Of a DNA stretch of 64,000 nt, positions 1 through 9,019 are shown in pieces. Location of the stretch: the NCBI GenBank assembly GCA_016721195.1, contig JADKIO010000005.1:248001-312000 (forward strand), given 5' to 3'. Made by a program: the position numbers and the translations under genes. Source of the stretch: Candidatus Geothrix skivensis. Its GTDB lineage: Bacteria; Acidobacteriota; Holophagae; Holophagales; Holophagaceae. The notes under the pieces were generated by a model. That model did no database searches and had not been told where the DNA came from. It worked only from the letters and a program-made list of their open reading frames with translations. Every line of letters begins with the position of its first letter. The stretch's first letter is position 1.

Positions 1-1050
1 CTGCCAGAGCCGGAAGCCATCCTTCCGGAGGTAGGGCAGGATCAGGATGTCTGCACCCCTGGAACCGGCGGCGCGGGCCACCTGCTTCAGGCCCAGGGCC
101 CGACCAGAGACCACCAGCCGCAGGGTCCAGGAGCCTTCCGGAGCCGCCTCCCGCAGGGTTTCCCCCCGGTGCAGGGCCTCGGGCAGGTCCATGCGGTCCA
201 GGGGCTTGAGGGCCTCCTCAGGATCCAGCAGATCCTTCTCCGTAAGTACCCGCCGGGGCGCCTCCACCCGCACCTCCAGGCTGCGGGAGGAGCCCCCCAG
301 GAGGTTGCTGACGCTCAGGGTGTAGACCGTGGTCCGCTCCGGCACCACGGCGATGCTGGACTGGCCGTCCAGCTCCAGTCCGCCGGGCTCCAGGCGCACC
401 TTGGCGTTGCCCTGGCAGAGCCACTTCAGGTCCACCTGTTCGCCGGGCTTCACCACCGTGCGGCTGGCCTCGAAGGTGCAGACCGTGGCCGAGGCGGTCG
501 GCAGGGCGGCCGTCACCCGGCCCAGCACCGACACCTCCACCGTGCGGCTCTGGCCCCCCGCGGCGTTGTTCGCCGTGATGGTGTAGCGGGTGCTCTCCAG
601 GGGCGTGACCGTGACTTCGCTCTTGCCGTCCAGCTCCAGGCCGCCGGGCTCCAGGCGCACCTTGGCACTGCCGGCGCACTCCCACTTGAGCACCACGGGC
701 TCCCCCGGCAGCACGGCCCTGGTGCTGGCGTCAAAGGTGCAGATCCGAGCCGGCTCGCCGAGGGCCAGGCCGGGAATGACGCGAACTTCGGTCTGGCCCA
801 GCTCCTGGCCGCCGAGCCGGGCGTCGAAGATGCGATAGGTGGTGGTGTAGGCGGGCCTCAGGGTGACCTGGTGTTTCCCGGGCAGCACCATGCCACCCGG
901 TTCCAGCCTGACCAGCGGCACCTGGGGGCAGGTCCAGGTCAGCAGCGTGGAATCGCCCGGTCGGACCTCCCGGGGTTCGAGGGTCAGGGTGCAGGGCGGC
1001 TGGGGCTGCAGAAGGAGGATTGCCCAGGCCAAGGGAAGGGGATGGATCAT
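1..1050 (-). CDS. Exported protein with three Ig-like repeats (C-terminus beyond window)
   Basis: The frame is open for 350 codons from an ATG at 1050 to the window edge, so the C-terminus is missing. A short hydrophobic N-terminus (residues 5-14) looks like a weak signal peptide. Three tandem units of about 85 residues each contain a VRLEPGG motif followed by a strand pattern ending in a V-rich strand, typical of bacterial Ig-like folds. The last visible part (ending DILILPYLRKDGFRLW) resembles the core of SPOR-type domains, but this is only an impression. No strong ribosome-binding site precedes the ATG. It is divergent from the kinase at 1202. Function is unknown; a cell-envelope role is inferred. 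Confidence 0.6.
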   Translation of the reverse strand, partial: MIHPLPLAWAILLLQPQPPCTLTLEPREVRPGDSTLLTWTCPQVPLVRLEPGGMVLPGKHQVTLRPAYTTTYRIFDARLGGQELGQTEVRVIPGLALGEPARICTFDASTRAVLPGEPVVLKWECAGSAKVRLEPGGLELDGKSEVTVTPLESTRYTITANNAAGGQSRTVEVSVLGRVTAALPTASATVCTFEASRTVVKPGEQVDLKWLCQGNAKVRLEPGGLELDGQSSIAVVPERTTVYTLSVSNLLGGSSRSLEVRVEAPRRVLTEKDLLDPEEALKPLDRMDLPEALHRGETLREAAPEGSWTLRLVVSGRALGLKQVARAAGSRGADILILPYLRKDGFRLWQ

Positions 1051-1201
1051 CTGAAGAGTGTAGTCGCTCAAGCAGCGCTGCCCAGGTGGGGCCTAGACAG
1101 CCGTTAAGGAAGGATTACCATTGCATCTGTTTCAAGCATTGTAGGGCCTTCGTCTGGGCGGAATGGTCGACAGCTGAAGGTGTAACTCTCCTGCAGCTCC
1201 C

Positions 1202-3907
1202 ATGGCTCAACTGACTGATTGTTCACTTCGGCCTGGTGATGTGGTTGGCCGTTACCGGGTGGATGACTTTGTCGCCGAAGGCGGCATGGGGCAGGTCTTC
1301 CGGGCCTGGGACAGCACCCTGGAGCGCCGCGTGGCCCTCAAGGTCATTCGCGCGGACCACGCCGGCGAGAAGGCCGCCCTGATCCGGTTCCAGCGGGAGG
1401 CCCAGATCCTGGCCAAGCTGGATCACCCGGGCATCTGCCATGTCTATGACTGGCTGGATCACTCCGGAACCCTGGTCATGGCCATGGAATGGGTGGATGG
1501 CGAGCCGCTGTCGAAGATGATCGAGCGGGGCCCCCTGCCGGTGCCGCAGGTGCTGCGCCTCCTGAAGGAAGTGGCCCTGGCCCTGGCGGCCGCCCACGGC
1601 AAGGGCGTCATCCACCGCGACCTGAAGCCCTCGAACATCCTGATCACGCCGGAGGGAGCCGCCAAGATCCTCGACTTCGGGTTGGCCAAGTCCCTGGGCG
1701 CAGCCGCTGCGGAGGATTCCGAACACCCGGGAGCCTCACCTGGGGGCGAGGAGGATTCGACCGTCGAAGCCAGTGATCCCATCACCGCCCTGAGCCAGCC
1801 GGGCACGATCCTGGGGACCCGCGGCTTTCTGGCGCCGGAGCTGCTGATGGGGGAGGGCGGGTCCGCCCGGGCGGATATGTACGCCCTGGGCGTCCTGGCC
1901 TTCATGGCCCTCACGGGTGAGCCGAATCATCCCCACCAGGTGGACGGTAACCCCTGGGCCCGAAGGCTGCTGAAGCGGCGCGCCGGTTCGGGTGCCCATC
2001 CCGTCCTTGGGCCAAAGGCCGCCCTCTGGGCCCTCGTAGACCGCCTGTTGTCCCAGGACCCTGAGTCCCGTCCTGGGGCCCAGGCAGTGGTCACGGCTTT
2101 GGGCCGGATCCAGGCGCCGGCCTCGCCAATGTGGTGGGCGACCGCTACGGCGGCGCTCACCCTGCTTCTGGTTGGACTTGGCGCGTGGGTCTATGGCCGG
2201 GGGGCCATCCCCGAGTTCTCAGTCAGGCGCCCGGCACGGATGGTGGTCACGACGATCCGGAATCTCACCCCGATGACGGGCCTCACGCCCGCAGTGGAGA
2301 TCACCACCACGGAGCTGCTTGAGCATGTCCTGCGCAGCCTGCCCAAGGTGCAGATCGTGGCGGATCGCATCCCGGACCGATCGGGGCAGGGGATCCGCCC
2401 GCGACTCGGAGCCCTTGAGGAGGAGGCCGAACAGGATTTCATCCGACGCATCGTGGCCCGGACGGGCGCTGACCTGGTGCTGATGGGCGAAGTGCTGTTG
2501 GTTCCTGGTTCGGACCAGCCCCTGCTGAGGGTGAGGCTACTGGATCGGAAAGGGAATCGTCGATCCGGCTGGGATGTTCCCAGCCCTGCCTCGGGCTACG
2601 AGCCAAACCTTGCGGTGTCCTCGGTGTTCAATGATTTCAGCCGGGCCATCTCGCCGCTGCACCGGGACACGTCCCCCCAGGCCGTGCCCCCCAGGGAGGC
2701 TCTTGAGGCCTATGGTCGTGGCCGTGACCTGGCGGACCGGGGGGCGTTCACCCAGGCGATCCCATTCCTGGAAAGGGCTGCGCTCAAGGCACCGGAATTC
2801 GCACCTGCCATCCTGCACTTTGCCTGGACCCTGATGCTCGCGGGGGATTCCCGGGCCCTCTCCACGTTCATGTGGGCCCGGGCCGCGGCCCGGGACTCCG
2901 GAGACCGGAATTCCGAGGTTCAGGTCCTGGTCCAGTTGGCGCATCTGGTGCGGAGGAACGGCAATCCGGAGACATTGAGTGGAGAGGACCTGCTGAAGGA
3001 GGCCCTGTCTCTGAGTGTGGCCATCGGGGATCCGGACCTTCAGGCACTGGTTCTGAACCAGCTTGGGGACCATTGGCTGATCCGCGAGGACGCCACATCT
3101 GCGGCGAGCATGTTCAACTCAGCGCTTGAAAAGACCCAGTCAAGCGGGAACCATGCGCTTCGATTCTCGATCTTGGTGAACCTCGCCAATCTGGAGAAAT
3201 ACAGGGGCCGCAGCACCGCAGCTCGCAGCCAGTACCTCGCGGCCGATGGTGAAGCCCGCGGCCTGGAGAACCCCTGGTTCGAGGCGATCAGCCGAAGCAA
3301 CCTGGCCCTGCTGGACCTGGAGGAGGGTCGTCTGGATGGAGCCGAAAGGGTATTCCAGGAGGTGCTCCAATTGCGGAGGCAGCTTGGGGACATTGAAGGC
3401 GAGCACCGGGTACTGGTGAACCTGGGGGTCGTGGCCTTCATGCGGGGAGCCTTTGAAGTAGCTAATACCCGGTTCGAGACTGCCCTGATTGGTGCCAGGA
3501 AGTACCAACTGACCCAGATCCAGGGGCGCCTCCTGTACCGACTGGGGGATGTCCTGAGGGCCCAAGGGAGGCTGACCCTGGCGTCCGGGCGACTGCAAGC
3601 GGCCATGGAACTGCTGCGGAAGGCCGGTACGCCGGGGAACCAGGCGGCGGCCCTGGCCGCACTCGCGGAGTGCAGGGTGCGACAGGCTCAATCCGTCGAG
3701 GCGGAGCGTCTCATCGCCGAGGCGTTGCGCATCGCAGGAAACCGGCCGCAGGTCTGGCGCGCCCAGGCCTGGCTGCAGCGTCAGCAGGGAAAAAAGGCAG
3801 AGGCTCTCGAATCCCTGTCGCTGGCCCTCGCGGATCCCAGGTGTGAGGATCCCGAACACCACGAGGAAACCCGGGCTCTCATCTCAGCCTGGCGGAGGGA
3901 ATCTTGA
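1202..3907 (+). CDS. Transmembrane Ser/Thr protein kinase with C-terminal TPR sensor region
   Basis: A 901-residue PknB-type (Hanks) kinase. Residues about 18-300 are the kinase domain: glycine loop EGGMGQ at 26-31, VALKVI with Lys47, HRDLKPSN with catalytic Asp140, DFG at 158-160, then GTRGFLAPE. One membrane segment lies at about 310-332. The outer part starts with a region like the TolB/FlgO N-terminal fold (about 345-480), followed by TPR-like helical repeats from about 500 to the end. The layout suggests a membrane receptor whose TPR region senses or scaffolds partners. The substrate is not visible from sequence. It is preceded by a 150-bp divergent promoter region and followed closely by a small gene at 3982. 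Confidence 0.93.
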   Translation: MAQLTDCSLRPGDVVGRYRVDDFVAEGGMGQVFRAWDSTLERRVALKVIRADHAGEKAALIRFQREAQILAKLDHPGICHVYDWLDHSGTLVMAMEWVDGEPLSKMIERGPLPVPQVLRLLKEVALALAAAHGKGVIHRDLKPSNILITPEGAAKILDFGLAKSLGAAAAEDSEHPGASPGGEEDSTVEASDPITALSQPGTILGTRGFLAPELLMGEGGSARADMYALGVLAFMALTGEPNHPHQVDGNPWARRLLKRRAGSGAHPVLGPKAALWALVDRLLSQDPESRPGAQAVVTALGRIQAPASPMWWATATAALTLLLVGLGAWVYGRGAIPEFSVRRPARMVVTTIRNLTPMTGLTPAVEITTTELLEHVLRSLPKVQIVADRIPDRSGQGIRPRLGALEEEAEQDFIRRIVARTGADLVLMGEVLLVPGSDQPLLRVRLLDRKGNRRSGWDVPSPASGYEPNLAVSSVFNDFSRAISPLHRDTSPQAVPPREALEAYGRGRDLADRGAFTQAIPFLERAALKAPEFAPAILHFAWTLMLAGDSRALSTFMWARAAARDSGDRNSEVQVLVQLAHLVRRNGNPETLSGEDLLKEALSLSVAIGDPDLQALVLNQLGDHWLIREDATSAASMFNSALEKTQSSGNHALRFSILVNLANLEKYRGRSTAARSQYLAADGEARGLENPWFEAISRSNLALLDLEEGRLDGAERVFQEVLQLRRQLGDIEGEHRVLVNLGVVAFMRGAFEVANTRFETALIGARKYQLTQIQGRLLYRLGDVLRAQGRLTLASGRLQAAMELLRKAGTPGNQAAALAALAECRVRQAQSVEAERLIAEALRIAGNRPQVWRAQAWLQRQQGKKAEALESLSLALADPRCEDPEHHEETRALISAWRRES

Positions 3908-3981
3908 CAGGGGCATCGCCCGGGCACATTGTTGGCCTGCTTATCCACAAAAACCATCACGGCGAAGAAGGAGGTGCGTGC

Positions 3982-4329
3982 ATGAGCCCGACGAATCCGA
4001 AGGCGTCTGCCAAGGCGGCGAACAGCCTCTTGTTCATCTTCAGGAGCACAGGCTCCTGGGAGGTGGCCGGGACCAAGAAGGCTGGTTCGGGCGCCTTCAA
4101 GCTGGAATTCACAGGCAGAAAGGCTGGAGGGCTGAAGGCCGTCCTGGAACCGGAGCCTGGACCTGTTGTCATCAGCCCCAGACCGAAGCCCAAATGGGTC
4201 CTCCAGGGTGAGGGCCGCTGGGTGCTCACCTACAAGGTCAAGGGTGTGCCGGCGGTCATCACCTGGAGGGGGCTGGCCACGTTCGAATGCATCCCCACAG
4301 GCAAAGTGTCGTTCAGCGTCAAGGCCTGA
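3982..4329 (+). CDS. Small hypothetical protein
   Basis: 115 residues. The ATG at 3982 is chosen because AAGGAGGT lies 8-15 bases upstream; an upstream in-frame extension to 3904 overlaps the kinase end and has no such site. The protein has no signal peptide or membrane helix. It is rich in Lys, Gly and beta-prone stretches (SLLFIFRST, GSWEVAGTKK, RWVLTYKVKG), so a small beta-sandwich is likely. I recognise no family. It follows the kinase by 75 bases and may be co-transcribed, which would make it a possible kinase partner; this is only inference. Confidence 0.6.
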   Translation: MSPTNPKASAKAANSLLFIFRSTGSWEVAGTKKAGSGAFKLEFTGRKAGGLKAVLEPEPGPVVISPRPKPKWVLQGEGRWVLTYKVKGVPAVITWRGLATFECIPTGKVSFSVKA

Positions 4330-4330
4330 G

Positions 4331-4959
4331 TCAGTTCCCCAGGTATGTGAACCAGAACCGCACGCCCAGGTACTGCCCTTCGAAGCCCTCGGGAAGGGGC
4401 TGGAGGGGGCCGGAGCGGAGGACGGCCATGCGTGCGCTTTCGTCCAGGGCCGCATTGCCGCTGGGGAGTTCGACGCGCACCCGGTCGAGGCTGCCGTCCT
4501 TGGCGATGCGGAAGTAGATCTGCACCCGGCCCTGGCTGCTGGAGACCCGGTTCCAGTTGCTCGTGATGCGGACCTGCACCTGCTGCAGGTACCAGGCGAA
4601 GGGGAAGTCGCCGTCCACGCCGCCCACCATTGGGTGGTCTTCGTGGCGAAGGGATCGGGCGCCGTGGCCGAAGGGGCGGTGGTCCGGACCGGGGCCACTT
4701 CTTCCACCCGGCGGAGGCGCTCGCCGGACTTGCCCACCGCCATGGCCTCCGAGCCGCCGGAGACCCCGGCCATGGCGGCGGGCAGGTTCACCCAGGTGAC
4801 CTTCACCTCATCGGCCTTGTCCGAGGCGCCGCCCCGGGGCCAGAAGAAAGCCACGCCCACGGTCAGGTGCAGGGCCAGGCTCAGGGCCAGTCCCGGACCC
4901 CAGGCCAGCTCGCCCAGGCTGGTACGGCTGCGGAGGTACGCCTGGAGATCCTGGCTCAT
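4331..4959 (-). CDS. TonB-family protein, one frameshift
   Basis: The N-terminal part (from ATG 4959) has a cytoplasmic start, one membrane anchor (ALSLALHLTVGVAFFW) and a linker. The C-terminal part (to 4331), in a different frame, carries the TonB C-terminal fold: VQVRITSNWNRVSSSQGRVQ, a conserved VRVELPSGNAALDESA stretch and FWFTYLGN. The frame changes near 4630 inside a C run; one extra C would join the two parts as KTTPMVGGVDG. TonB proteins pass proton-motive energy to outer-membrane receptors. The start overlaps the stop of the ExbD gene by ATGA, so the two are translationally coupled. No ExbB/TolQ gene is adjacent. Confidence 0.8.
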
Positions 4960-5384
4960 TTCGCTTCGACGAGGGCGGCCGCGGGGGCGGCGGCGGTGAC
5001 GAAGCCCACCTGGGTGAAGCCCGCCTCGCGGATGGCATCCACCACCTGGATGACGCGGCCGTAGGGCACGTTGTGATCGGCCCGCACCAGCACGGGGCGT
5101 TTGCCGCCGCTCTGGGCCTTGGCTTTCAGCTGGTTCGCCAGCACCGGCAGGGCCAGGAAGGTCTTATCGAACTGCAGTCGCCCGTCGAAGGTGATGGAGA
5201 CCGTAAGGGCCTCGCTCTCCAGGTTGCGGCCCGTGCGGCTTTCGGGCAGCTTCACGTCCACGCCCGTGGTCATCATGGGCGCCGCGATCATGAAGATGAT
5301 CAGGAGCACCAGCATGACGTCGATGAGGGGCGTCATGTTGATGTCGGCCATGGCGCCGCGCCTGCTGCCTGGGGTGAAAGCCAT
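4956..5384 (-). CDS. ExbD/TolR biopolymer transport protein
   Basis: 142 residues, the usual size of the family. A short cytoplasmic N-terminus (ADINMTPLIDVM) leads into a single membrane helix (about residues 19-37) that carries the conserved Asp of the proton path. A periplasmic domain follows with LPES and DGRLQFD motifs. It works with ExbB/TolQ and TonB in a proton-driven motor. The downstream TonB-like gene overlaps by 4 bases. ExbB is not in the neighbouring 170 bases, so it must be encoded elsewhere. The choice between ExbD and TolR rests only on the TonB neighbour. Confidence 0.93.
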   Translation of the reverse strand: MAFTPGSRRGAMADINMTPLIDVMLVLLIIFMIAAPMMTTGVDVKLPESRTGRNLESEALTVSITFDGRLQFDKTFLALPVLANQLKAKAQSGGKRPVLVRADHNVPYGRVIQVVDAIREAGFTQVGFVTAAAPAAALVEAK

Positions 5385-5553
5385 GGTTGCCTCGGTCTGT
5401 GCGGCTTCAGTCTACCGCGAGGCGGCCCCGGTGGCGGTGCGGCTGGACCCCGGGACCTGAGGCCCCGGTCCCTCGGCCGACCCCGCCAACGGGCGGCGAC
5501 ATCATGTCGGCGCTCCCGCTTCGGCCGACCTGTGGCCCGACTCTCAGCGGAAG

Positions 5554-6330
5554 CTAGGGCTTGGCTTTGCGCTTCAGGATGCGGGCCAGGATCGTTTGCC
5601 GCCTGGCGGGGCTGATGGGGGCGCCCACGATGGCCATGGGCACCGGAATATCGGGCAGGGACTCGTGGTTCCCGCTGATGGGCCCCTCGCCCTTCACTCC
5701 GGACTGGAGCAGGGGCCGGAGCAGCTTCCGTGCCTTGGACTCCAGTCCCTCCAGGGGGAACTCGGGGTGGGTCATGGCCACCTCGGCGATGTCACGCAAC
5801 ACGCGGACGCTGAGGCGCACCACTTTGGGCAGTTCCGGTCGGGAGAAACGGCTGCCGTAGCGGAGGAGGATCTCTTGGCCCAGGGCCTCTTCCAGGCCCT
5901 GGGTGGGGGCGGCTGATGAGTCCAGATGATGGGCCTTGAGATACTCGAACACCGTCGCCTGGAGCCGGAGGTTCTCCTTCAGATTGCCGATGGCCGCCCG
6001 GGCGAGGGATGCGCTCAGCACCCGGGTGATGGCGGCGGGATCCGGAAGCGTCTCCCAGTCGATGGCGCGATTGGAGTGGTTGAAGGCGGTGACGACATCT
6101 CTCTGGAAGTGGTCGAAGAGCACCAGGGCCACATCGTCTCGTCCGGCGGGGAAGTAGTTGTAGAGCGTCTGGTTGCTGACACCGGACAGGGTCAGGATGT
6201 CCCGCAGGGTGATGGCGTCCGCAGGGAACTGCTGGAACAGGCCCGCCGCCGCCTTCAGGATGGCCGCATAGGAAGCCTGACCCGCATTCCTGGGCTCGAG
6301 GCCTCGGAGGAATCTGAGCTGGTCTTCCAT
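5554..6330 (-). CDS. TetR-family transcriptional regulator
   Basis: 258 residues. The N-terminal helix-turn-helix is at about 41-60 (ITLRDILTLSGVSNQTLYNY), the standard TetR signature with the Tyr-Asn-Tyr-Phe turn. The rest is an alpha-helical ligand-binding domain with no recognisable ligand signature. The C-terminal tail ends in a basic RILKRKAKP. It is divergent from the response regulator at 6542 across 211 bases, so it may control itself and that gene. Confidence 0.9.
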   Translation of the reverse strand: MEDQLRFLRGLEPRNAGQASYAAILKAAAGLFQQFPADAITLRDILTLSGVSNQTLYNYFPAGRDDVALVLFDHFQRDVVTAFNHSNRAIDWETLPDPAAITRVLSASLARAAIGNLKENLRLQATVFEYLKAHHLDSSAAPTQGLEEALGQEILLRYGSRFSRPELPKVVRLSVRVLRDIAEVAMTHPEFPLEGLESKARKLLRPLLQSGVKGEGPISGNHESLPDIPVPMAIVGAPISPARRQTILARILKRKAKP

Positions 6331-6541
6331 TCGGTCATGCTCCTATGTCGATAGTCACCATACGACAAAGAGGGGACCTGGATTTTAGAACCCACTCCAG
6401 ATCACCTAATGTAAAAAGCTGTAAATAAGCATTCTAGGATGCTTCCCTCGCTGGAATCGACTCTCGCGGCGTCATGTGTAAACTGGGCTCTATCTCCATG
6501 GAATCCCTGCGCTTACCCTGACCTCCGAAAAGGAACCCGCT

Positions 6542-7012
6542 GTGGCAGCGAGCGACACCCCCGGCGCCAGCCCAGAGCCGGTTCAAGTCGAAGTGGACCC
6601 CCAAGGCATGAATGCCCAGGCGGGGGTGGGGCAGCCCCGAATCCTCCATGTGGACGACGATGCCCTCATGCAGGACACGATGGGGACCATGCTGCGTTAT
6701 CTCGGTTTCGACCCGGTCATGGCCTCGTCGGGCGAGGAAGCCCTGGCCACGCTGGCCATGGGCCTCCGCCCCGCCATGGTGATCCTGGACATGAACATGC
6801 CTGGTCTGGGCGGTGCCGCCACCCTGCCGCGCCTGCGGGCCATGTTGCCTGATCTTCCGGTCCTCATCGCCACCGGCCGGGTCGATGAAACGGTCAGGCA
6901 CCTCGTCCGCTGTCATTCCATGGTGGGCCTGATGCCCAAGCCCTTTCACCTGAGGGATCTGCGAAGGCACCTGGGCGAGTGGCTGGTCATAGGCCCGGAC
7001 CAAGACTGCTGA
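6542..7012 (+). CDS. Single-domain response regulator (REC only)
   Basis: 156 residues starting at GTG 6542, with AAAAGGAA about 7 bases upstream; an ATG at 6608 is an alternative start. The receiver domain spans about 32-150: acidic pocket D38-D40, phospho-acceptor D83 in VILDMNMPG, T110 and the conserved Lys132 of PKPF. No output domain follows, so it acts by protein contact or phosphorelay, as CheY or Spo0F do. It lies 68 bases before a PAS protein on the same strand, which suggests a shared signalling pathway. No histidine kinase is adjacent. Confidence 0.92.
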   Translation: MAASDTPGASPEPVQVEVDPQGMNAQAGVGQPRILHVDDDALMQDTMGTMLRYLGFDPVMASSGEEALATLAMGLRPAMVILDMNMPGLGGAATLPRLRAMLPDLPVLIATGRVDETVRHLVRCHSMVGLMPKPFHLRDLRRHLGEWLVIGPDQDC

Positions 7013-7080
7013 TCCGTCTCCGGCCGTTCATGAATCTCCAGGACGAGCCTGGGGCTGTCGAAAGGTGAGTTGGGGGCGCC

Positions 7081-7719
7081 ATGGACAGGAAGGATGGGAA
7101 CCCGCCGGGACCAGGGTCTGAGGCCGAGGCCGAGCGGGATCGCGCCAGGGTCCTGGAAAGCGTCCTGGACGAGTCCACGGACCCCATCTTCAACATTCTC
7201 GAAGACGGCACCTACCGCTATGTGAACCGGGCCTTCTCCACCCACTTCGACCGGGAGCCGGAAGACGTCATCGGACGCCGGATCTACGACATCTTCCCTC
7301 CGGAGGAGGCCGAGAAGCGCATGGCCGTCGTAAAGCGGAGCTTCGCCACCGCGGAAACCATCGTGTTCGAGGTGCGGGTGCCCATGGCCCGGGAGGTGGA
7401 TCGTTTCTTCCTCACCTCGGTGAAGCCCCTCCTCGATGCCGTCGGCCGGGTGACCTCCGTGGTCTGCATCTCCAAGGACATCACGGAGCGGAAGCGGGTC
7501 GAGCAGGAGCGGGAGCAGCTCATCCAAGACCTTCAGGGTGCTCTCGCCAAGGTGCGGACCCTCTCCGGACTGCTCCCCATCTGCGCGAACTGCAAGAACA
7601 TCCGGGATGACCAGGGCTACTGGATCCAGATCGAGGCCTACATCCGGGACCATTCGGCCGCCGAATTCACCCACGGGATCTGCCCGGAGTGCCGGGAGCA
7701 TTTCCCCGAATCGACCTGA
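7081..7719 (+). CDS. PAS-domain sensor with C-terminal four-cysteine module
   Basis: 212 residues. A PAS domain covers about 24-145 (DPIFNILEDGTYRYVNRAF, then the SKDITERK end motif common to PAS/PAC). A short coiled coil follows, then a cysteine module: PICANCKNIRDDQGYW, a helical IEAYIRDHS stretch and GICPECREHF. The two CXXC pairs suggest a zinc or redox-active knuckle. This tail recurs at the end of PAS and receiver proteins in delta-proteobacteria and acidobacteria, but its role is not established. There is no kinase or GGDEF domain, so output is likely through the neighbouring receiver protein at 6542. Confidence 0.85.
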   Translation: MDRKDGNPPGPGSEAEAERDRARVLESVLDESTDPIFNILEDGTYRYVNRAFSTHFDREPEDVIGRRIYDIFPPEEAEKRMAVVKRSFATAETIVFEVRVPMAREVDRFFLTSVKPLLDAVGRVTSVVCISKDITERKRVEQEREQLIQDLQGALAKVRTLSGLLPICANCKNIRDDQGYWIQIEAYIRDHSAAEFTHGICPECREHFPEST

Positions 7720-7735
7720 TCCTGGAAAAGAGCGG

Positions 7736-8849
7736 TCAGGGCGTGTAGGTCACCCGCTGCAGGGTGCCACCGCCCCAGGACAGCACCAGGACGGAGCCAT
7801 CCTCCGCCACCCGCAGATCCACCGGGTTGGTGAAGCCCGTCAACCAGTCGGTGACCATTCCCGTGGCGGGATCCAGCCTCCGAATCCAGCCCCGCAGTAG
7901 TCCATGAACAGGAACTGACCCTGAAAGGCCGCCGGGAAAGCCGCGGTGGCTGGCTGGTAGAAGGCCGCACCCACGATGGAGCAGCCGCTCACGGTTCCGC
8001 CGCTGTGGGGGTAGGCGAAAACCGGGGAATCATAGGCCGGATGGGTGGTCACGCCCTCGGTGGTGGGCCAGCCATAGTTGGCGCCCGCCCGCCCCAGGTT
8101 GATCTCCTCCCAGGTGCTCTGGCCCACATCGTTGATGAGCAGCCTGCCTGTGCCCGGCTGGAAGGCGAAGGTGTAGGGGTTTCGCAGACCCAGGGCCCAG
8201 ATGAGCCGGTTCTTCCCGGTGGTCTGGGCCAGGAGGGGTTGTCCCCCGGGACGCTGCCATCCGGGTTCAGGCGGAGCACCTTCCCCAGGAGGTTCGTGAG
8301 AAGCTGCGCGTTGCCGCTGTTGGCGTTCTCGCCCACCCCGAGGTAGAGCTTGCCATCGGGCCCGAAGTGCAGGGCCCCGCCGTTGTGGTTGGTGGCGGTG
8401 CTGAGATCGTCCAGATCCAGCAGGATGGTCTCACTGCCGGCCAGCGCCACGTCCCCGGTCGCCGTGAACCGGGAGATCCGGTTGTGCGGATTGGGCGTCG
8501 GGGCGGTGTAGTGGAGGTACAGGAACCCGTTGGTGGCGAAGGCTGGATCCACCGTGACGCCGATGAGACCGCGTTCACCGGTGGCACTCACCGAGAGGGT
8601 CACAAAAGGGGTGGGCAGGAGGACGCCGCCCTTGACGACCCGCAGGGTGCCGCCCTGCTCGCAGACGAAGACCCGCCCATCGGGCGCGATGGCCATGGCC
8701 GTGGGCTGGGCAAGCCCCGTGGCCACCGGGGTGACCACGAAGGTACCGCCAGGCGGTGGGGGTGGCGGCGGGGAAGCGGGCGGGCCCCCCCCCTTCGGCC
8801 CGCAGGCCAGGAGGACGGCCAGGGCGGGAAGCAAGATCCATTCGCGCAT
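7736..8849 (-). CDS. PQQ-dependent sugar dehydrogenase-like lipoprotein, two frameshifts
   Basis: The start is ATG 8849 with GGAG upstream. The N-terminus is a lipoprotein signal (LLPALAVLLACG) followed by a Pro-rich linker. The body matches the glucose/sorbosone dehydrogenase beta-propeller: GLAQPTAMAIAPDGRVFV, GERGLIGVTVDPAF, LYLHYTAP, NHNGGALHFGPDGKLYLGVG, then GANYGWPTTEG and FMDYC in a second frame. Single-base losses near 8232 and 7890 break the frame; adding two bases gives exactly 372 codons. The third frame supplies the end (LDPATGMVTDWLTGF to a stop at 7736). Predicted to oxidise an aldose or related polyol in the periplasm using PQQ. Confidence 0.85.
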
Positions 8850-9019
8850 GGGGGCTCCGGGGTTGACTCCTTGGATGCCCCCGGCGGGACCGGTGTTCCC
8901 CTGCTGGAGCGGCCCCTCTCCACCGACCCCAGGCCAAGCCAGGGCGCGTCGAAGCCGCGGAGCGTGGCGGAAGGGCCACGAGCCACGGCTTCGGAGGATC
9001 CCCGGTTGGGGACCGGAGG

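Noticed and set aside
3781..4959. Long minus-strand frame continuing from the TonB start into the kinase
   Set aside because: After the frameshift near 4630 it reads Ser/Arg-rich nonsense and overlaps two plus-strand genes.
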